From Chrysomallon squamiferum (taxonomy: Eukaryota; Mollusca; Gastropoda; Neomphalida; Peltospiridae), in the NCBI GenBank assembly GCA_012295275.1, contig CM022671.1, positions 659,501 to 723,500 on the forward strand: a DNA stretch of 64,000 nt. The letters run 5' to 3'. Under the pieces are notes generated by a model. It was not told the DNA's origin, searched no databases, and saw only the letters and a program-made list of their open reading frames with translations. A program made the translations under genes and the position numbers. Positions 1 to 64,000 of this stretch are shown here, piece by piece; position 1 is the stretch's first letter, and the number at the start of each line of letters is the position of its first letter.

Positions 1-261
1 AAAATCATTACAGGCATTTGTTCATAAAATTATTAAATTACAGATAACATATTTCTGTTTGTCAGATGAATCATGCATTAAATTAATTTTGTGTCATTAA
101 TTTATTGACATGATTTTTAATGAATGAAATAAAAGACATTGATGCTTCCGTATCTATAATCACCGCGCACCTGCAAATAAACAACCGAATTCTCTACTCG
201 ATGCGCTGTATTATTAATAAGCTTAGTATCGAGAACCAGTCAACAAATTCAGAAAACTTGA
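1..261 (+). promoter_or_regulatory. 5' flank / probable 5' UTR and proximal promoter of DCP1
   Basis: This is all that is visible upstream of the start codon. It is AT-rich with a slightly more mixed, CpG-containing stretch around 150-240. I see no convincing TATA box at a sensible distance, no upstream exon and no transcription start that sequence alone can fix. The base at -3 relative to the first ATG is T, a weak initiation context, with G at +4. Confidence 0.35.
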
Positions 262-57648
<57,387 letters not shown>

Positions 57649-57925
57649 CAGACTTCACATTTCAACCAATGGGGTAGAATGGAAGAGTTGTTTCCCCTGA
57701 CAGTTCAGTCTGGAGTTGTCTCCTCTTCTAACATTGCATTACTTGAAGATCTCGCACCATGGTTGTGAACCATGTGATAGAGGCAGCACTTTTTAATAGT
57801 CAAAATAATTGTTGATTTAATACAGCTTACTGAATGAAGAATGTGGGGTTTTTATATACATATATATGTACCAAGAATATAAAAATAGTCTGAGATTATG
57901 AAATTATCTGTATCAAACATAAACT

Positions 57926-57931
57926 ATTAAA
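57926..57931 (+). terminator. Candidate poly(A) signal ATTAAA (proximal)
   Basis: ATTAAA about 280 bases after the stop codon, followed by GT/T-rich sequence (TTTTGTTTCTCATTTG) from about 57955. This would give a short 3' UTR. Competing AATAAA hexamers lie downstream. Confidence 0.3.
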
Positions 57932-58598
57932 GTCATCAGTAGAATTCATTGACTTTTGTTTCTCATTTGTTTTAACTGTTTATTATTATTATCATTATTT
58001 ATTTATTTATTTATTTATTATAGTTTGTTTTATTTTACACTTAAGGTAGATGAATTGATGATGTCAGTAATTGGATTCTACCTCTGTTATTTATTTATGA
58101 ATTTGTTATTATTTATTTTTATTTTTATTTCTATTTTTATTTTTTTATTTTTTTATTATTATTGTTTGTTTTTTTTTTTGGCTGGGAGGGTCATGAGAAT
58201 TTTTTTTTTTTTTTTTTTTTAATCTGGTTCTGTTGGTACAGTAATTAAAAAGGTTTATCTTGTGCTGTTTATTAAACATTGCTTTACTGTATCAGCTAAT
58301 CCTCACTGGAGACATGCCTATAGTTATTAATCATCTGTTATTAGTCTTAAACAATTGATGAATATTTTATATCATCTTCTTAAAGTCTCATACAATACAT
58401 TTTTGTTACTTGATTCATAATTCGTATTGTAAATTTTTTTTTTTTTTTTTTTCATCTTGCTGTTACTTGACTTTATTTAAATGATTCATTATTGATTTTT
58501 CATTTGTTTAGTCTCTTTTCTAAGTAATTTATTACTCATTCAGCATTTCTTCTGAAAAAAAAGATATGTGAATTATTTTACAAAATACACATTTTGTA

Positions 58599-58604
58599 AA
58601 TAAA
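58599..58604 (+). terminator. Candidate poly(A) signal AATAAA
   Basis: Canonical hexamer about 950 bases after the stop, followed by T-rich and TGTGG sequence. Confidence 0.3.
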
Positions 58605-59153
58605 ATGCTTACTTGCATGAAATTTCAATTTTTCTGTGGTCACACTTTGAAAGTTTATGTTAAAAATATATCTTTTTTTCTTTTTCTACTCTTTTCTTTT
58701 TGGGGCATTTTTGTTTTGGTTTTTTTTGTTTTTTTTTTGTAAATATTCATGCTTCATCTAAATACTGCCAAACATCAGAAAATTCTGGAATAATTAAAAA
58801 TAAATAGTGTATTGGTGACAAAATTAAATGATATTAATATCACAAACTTTAAAAAAAATTGGAGAAGAAGAAGAAAGGGGAAAAAAAGTTTGTTGTGGTG
58901 CTACTCAAGACTTTCTGTTTCAGGATTTGAAAAAATAAATTTAAATAAAACTGCTTGCCTGGACGAAAGTATTACTATCAGTAGCATTCAAATAACTTTT
59001 TTAATTTGTTTTTAAATTTTATTCAAAATTAAATACACTTGTGTCTAAAGTGTTCTCACTAATTCACTAATTTTTTGGAGCTCAGCAGTATTTTGTGCTC
59101 TAGACTAAAGTCTTTCTGAGCAAACAGTCGTATATCTGTGTTATAATTTCACC

Positions 59154-59159
59154 AATAAA
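59154..59159 (+). terminator. Candidate poly(A) signal AATAAA (distal)
   Basis: Canonical hexamer about 1.5 kb after the stop, with GT-rich sequence downstream (about 59240-59280, including TGTGTCCTGTGTTGC). Another AATAAA lies at 59537-59542. Confidence 0.3.
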
Positions 59160-60640
59160 TGCATGATGACTTACTGTATTATACCACTGATGTTAAGTTT
59201 TGTATAAAACAGCAGAATTAAAAGATGGTGACTACTGAGTGCTGGTGTGAACATCATTGTGTCCTGTGTTGCTTGTTTTTATATATTTTAATTTTTAGTT
59301 CACATTTGATTTCTCCACTGTTTATTTATTAAAATAAGTTCTCATTTTTTGTAATGTTGTCATTGGTCCAGTAATTGATTTTTGCCTGTTTTTGTGTTAT
59401 ATGAATAATGTATATCAAATATATTTTTACCATCATCATCAGCAGCAGCATCAACATCACTATTTGATGACATTAATTGTGTATGAAAATCTTAGATGTA
59501 ATCTATTTTCAGCTTCTATTTGAAAATACTTGTGATAATAAAATAAATGTAATGTCATTATGTAACTGAATATTGCAAATCAGTACCAAGAGTCACAAAT
59601 CTGTTATTAACTCTTAGTGCTTTTTATGTGAAAAATCCCACAAAACATCTAACATACAACCTTAATCATCATCATCATCATCCCTATGATAATGATCATT
59701 GCAATTGTTGCTATTTTCACAATTCTTCTAATTATTATTATTATTATTTTTTTTTTTTTTGGTAAATTATGATTCCAAGTACTTACAGATGTGAATATAA
59801 ACAACAATATATGTATTACTAACAGGGTCATCTTGTTTTTATAAATGTATAATTACTAAACATCTGTTGAAATTATGTTCTGCAAGCGACTGTGTTAAAT
59901 TTTGTCCATTGTTCTCCAGAATTATCTGTTCATTGAATGTTAAATATTCCACATATGTCTGAGGTGCTTGTGTCACTGCATGTTTTGCTCAAATTGAATT
60001 TATTCAGTGATAATGTACATTGGTGATGTTTTTTAATTTTCACTGCTGTTGCAGTCTTCATTTTCAGACAAAACAAAATGTACATCTTATTTATTCTATA
60101 CTGTGTAAACATTTGCCTGTTTAATTTGCTTATTTATTTCAAATTATATTATTATTTTAAATATTGCTTATTTAATAGTATTTCAGTGTGTTGTTTTCTT
60201 TTATTTAATATGAACAACATGAACTATGAATGATGAAAACAAACAAGTAAATATTTTCAGTTAATTTAAATTCAACATTAAAAGGAAAAACAGATTTCAA
60301 TTTTGATCTGTATATAAAGAAATTAAATACAGAATTTGTAAATTAGTCTTCCTTATTGATTGAATTTTAAAAGAATAAAATCTATTTTCTTATTTTCCTT
60401 TTTAAAAAATAATAAAATAATAATTACATAGCATGGTTATAGAAATTTACATACAAAAATAGTTGCAGTGGTTAGACTGTATCAAACAATGTTCATGCTA
60501 AAAATAAGTTTGTTCATCATTTAGTTGTGAACTGTACAATCATCTGTTAATGAAATTTGATGCTAGTGGTGATTTATGTTTGAAAGTAATTCATGGAATT
60601 ATGTATGAAGATAATCTTCAATTTTTTTTTTTTTTTTTTA

Positions 60641-60860
60641 GTAATTGTTTATGTGTACAAGTTTTCCTTAATATCTGTGTGTTTAAATATTGCTTTGTAA
60701 TTGTTTTATTTGTAAAAATAGTTCTCAGTAATTGTTTTGGTACATGTAGTGCTTGGTAATTGTTTCAGGCAGTCCTTATAATTGTTTTGTGTGTACATTA
60801 TTCCTTAGTAATTGTTTGTGAGTACAAATAGTCCTTGGTAATTGTTTATGTGTACAAGTA
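60641..60860. repeat. Degenerate tandem repeat, unit about 30-45 bp
   Basis: Six to seven diverged copies built on GTAATTGTTTATGTGTACAA plus a linker such as 'gtagtccttg' or 'gttttcctta'. The first and last copies are nearly identical in their core. Confidence 0.7.
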
Positions 60861-60989
60861 TTTATGTTATTCTGTATGTATTAAAAAGTAATCTACAGTA
60901 GTAGATAAATGAACAGTTTTTGATAATCATTTAATTTTTTTTTTTTTTTTTATATATATTTTTTTTAATTTTTTTTATTATTATTACAA

Positions 60990-61023
<34 letters not shown>

Positions 61024-63360
61024 TTTTTTTTGTATGGAATAGTTTCATGTTTATATATAAGTATGTTAACAATTGTTTTCAATATCTTTTATTCAGATAA
61101 GTTAAAAATTCAATGAAAATTCTGGTAATGTTGAAAATAAGAAGTCAGTCATTGTTGGATGTTTGAAGATTTGTTTCATGCTTGAACTTGCTAAGATGTA
61201 AGCATGTTTAAGACAGCTCATTGATATGAGATTTTTTTGTTAAACTTTTTTATGAACAACTTAGAATTTAATATTACCTGTTTTGTGCAACAGTGAGGTT
61301 TTTTGTGAATATTTTAGTTACTAAATTATGTTGTTTTTAACACTGATCATTTGCCAGTGCCAGTTGCATGCTTTCTTAAGTTAATATCAAACTTGGGTTT
61401 CATTGTTTATCAAATAAAAATTTAATGTTTCATTCAAATAGAAATATGTTAAATGTTTTTTTTCTTTGTGTATCTAAGACTGAAGTATTATTAATTGATT
61501 AGAGTTAATTCAGTGGCTGACATAAGAATGTAGGTGTTTTGTAAGCTTGGTTTATAGCAAGTGTAGTATTGTTTACAGGTTGCTGATATTGTCAAGTCTT
61601 TCATGTTCCTGTGTTTGTGTGATTATTAAATTACATTGTACTTTTTGTTATTTTAATTTAATTATTTATTTTTTTTTTTTTTTTTTTCTTGAACATTTTT
61701 AAAAGTAAAAGTTAGACAGTAACCCAACAACTGCATAAATGTAAAATATTTTTTATTATAATAGAAAATGAAGTATGTCAGTATTAACTTAACATTTGTA
61801 ACTAGAAGAATAATCAAAAATGTTTTGTTTAAAATAAATATGTTGATATGAATGTATGTGCATCTGATTGGTGTATTGGTGTGATTGTTATTGATGTAGT
61901 GAATGTAATAATGTGTGTGTGAGTGATATGAATGTTTGTTATTGATACACTAATAGTCTTTGTATACAGATTTATCATGTAAATGAACAAAAAGTGTATT
62001 CAGCTGCAGCATGACTTGGAATGGAAAACGCTGATATTAACTATTACATTTGTTGCTTCATGAATCATTTAGTTTTATAATTATTGCGAGCTTAAACTTT
62101 ACTTATATAACAAGTGTCTTAAATACAAAAGTGTTGAAAAAATTATAGCACATTTCTTTGTTATTTTTGTTATATGTCTCAAATTAAATGTTGCATGTTT
62201 GCTTAATCTAACAAGGCCATAATAAAAGAACAGATACAACTAATCAGGCAATCACATGTACAGGACAATAAACATTAACGTAAGATGAATTTGAAGTTTG
62301 TGCACTTTACCTATCAGTTTCTAAACATATGCATATAAATGTTAGCATAGAGTACTGTAATGTAGTAGAGTGATAGTAATGATTCATTCCAAAGTAAAAT
62401 TTATTGTGGTGCTAAATTCCTCATTTAGAATTGTTGAAATGCATGTTTGCATAAATTATTATTTTTGTCATGAATAAAATTCTGTGTACATTTTTGTTTC
62501 CACTTTTATAAAGGTAGAAAAAATATAGAAGTTATTTAAAATTCTTTATCATTTCTTTTGAAATAAGAATTTAAATTAATAACTAGATGTGTAGTTAAAT
62601 ATGTTTTTTTTTAATTATTCTAATGTATTTGAATGTCTTTTTTTTTTAATAATTTACATTTGCTTGTTTTTTCTGTTCTTTTTCATGTCTTCCAATATGT
62701 GAAGTTATATGTAGAATTTTAAATAATTCTGTTTTCTTATAGTTCATTGACTTTTTTATATTTTACTATGTAAATGTCATTAACTGCATTGAGAATTTAA
62801 AAAAAGAAAGAAATATAAACATAATGAAAATGTTCCTTTTTTTTATTAATAAATATTTTTTCCTGATTACAAATAAGCTAAATAATATAAAATATTAATA
62901 TTTTGTTATCAAAGAGAAATTATATATATATATATATTATATATATTTGGACAAATAAAGCAAATAAAATATTTGATTATTTACAAATTAAAGTTGTAAA
63001 ATCAAATGCAATGAAGTATCCAAAAAAAACAAAAAATGTTATTGCTCATGAAAACATATTTAAAAAAAACAACATTTTGTTGTATTGTTAACAAATATTA
63101 TTTTCTCCCATTTTTTATTTTTTTTTTTTTTTTTTTTTTTGAACATTTTCAGTTTTATTTGTAATATCAATGATGCATAGGTGATAATATTTATTTTGCC
63201 AGTGACAATGGATACATATCATAAAATGTAATGTGAATTTCATTTGTATTTTATTTGTATTGTATTTGCTCTTGGTATTTTTATTTTATCATTATGCTGA
63301 TAACCCTTACTCTTTTTTTCTTTTTTAATTTTTTTTTTTTTTTTAGTATTATTGTTGGTG

Positions 63361-63362
<2 letters not shown>

Positions 63363-63402
<40 letters not shown>
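63363..63402. repeat. (TTA)n microsatellite
   Basis: Uninterrupted TTA array. Confidence 0.93.
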
Positions 63403-63603
63403 GTTATTTTAATCATTTTAAATAATGTAGATCATCTACTTATTAAGCCTAGATATCAGATAATTATTGATATTCTGCTGTATAATGCTTGAGTTAAAAT
63501 AATTTATTATCCTTAGCAGTTTTAGCCAAATTATTTTTATATTTATCACCAGTAGTTCATTTCCCTTTCAGGATTTTATTTTAGATTTGATTTCTTTTTA
63601 TTA

Positions 63604-63607
<4 letters not shown>

Positions 63608-63668
<61 letters not shown>
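63608..63668. repeat. (TTA)n microsatellite
   Basis: Uninterrupted TTA array of about 60 bases. It yields a poly-Tyr open frame that is not a gene. Confidence 0.95.
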
Positions 63669-64000
63669 TTTATTTTTTTATTATTAAATCTCTATTTTAT
63701 ATATATTTAATTTATCATCTGTATTTTAGATTTTTTTCTTCTCTAAATTCTGAAATTAAAATATTGAAATGAAATAAAATAAAACTTAAGTACCTTTTAA
63801 CAGTAAATAATTTTTTTTTTTTTTTCATCAGCTATATTTTGTTTTATAAAAAAATAATTGTCTAAATTTACTTTTTATTTGCACTTAAAAACTAATAAAA
63901 TAATTTTTTGGTAAACACATTATTTCATCAAAATCTTTAATATAAAACAAATAATTTTTTTTTTTTTTTTTCATTAATTTTTATTTCTAATACTTTTTTC

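Larger units (their letters stand above)
57649..64000 (+). other. 3' UTR and downstream AT-rich DNA
   Basis: No further gene is seen. The first few hundred bases are probably DCP1 3' UTR. Beyond that the sequence is AT-rich, with many T-runs (58200-58220, 58434-58452, 60941-61022, 61671-61687, 63118-63140 and 63958-63971) and TTA arrays (63363-63402 and 63608-63668). Sequence alone cannot say where the transcript ends. Confidence 0.7.

Overview
This is AT-rich nuclear DNA from an animal. It holds one recognisable protein-coding gene, on the + strand: the mRNA-decapping activator DCP1. Exons are short and GT-AG bounded, introns run from about 0.2 to 30 kb, and the non-coding DNA is full of homopolymers, microsatellites and minisatellites. 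No rRNA, tRNA, CRISPR array, bacterial operon, or transposase or reverse-transcriptase reading frame is visible. The predicted protein resembles both vertebrate and insect DCP1. I suspect a mollusc or other lophotrochozoan, but that is inference; the sequence fixes only 'metazoan'.

Layout. Bases 1-261 are the immediate 5' flank. Eleven coding exons run from 262 to 57648 and splice in a consistent frame into a 545-residue protein. Exons 1-4 plus the start of exon 5 encode the N-terminal EVH1 domain, with the proline-ligand tryptophans at W40 and W102. Exon 5 carries the conserved DIxxML helix. Exons 6-9 encode a low-complexity Ser/Pro/Gln linker with a short LEALF motif and a CAG-coded run of 11 glutamines. 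Exons 10-11 encode the C-terminal helical trimerisation domain. Intron 2 (about 30 kb) and intron 4 (about 14 kb) make up most of the window. Downstream of 57648 lies about 6.3 kb of AT-rich 3' UTR and/or intergenic DNA with several possible poly(A) signals and no further gene.

Non-coding structure. There are three large minisatellites: a ~31-bp unit at 11.5-12.2 kb, a 34-36-bp unit at 37.0-38.9 kb, and a 48-52-bp unit at 42.7-45.1 kb. A 47-bp tandem repeat starts exactly at the exon 5 splice donor, and a ~110-bp duplication copies the end of exon 6 with its donor. Several short inverted-repeat elements look like non-autonomous DNA transposons. Intron 2 contains AG|GTAA junctions that could be recursive splice sites; the best one ends a GC-richer block near 25.3-25.9 kb.

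I found no convincing undescribed multi-gene system. The most unusual feature is the amplification of 5' splice-site sequence at two consecutive exons of DCP1, which could produce regulated or polymorphic mis-splicing. Exon calls rest on splice consensus, phase continuity and family resemblance; no transcript evidence was available.
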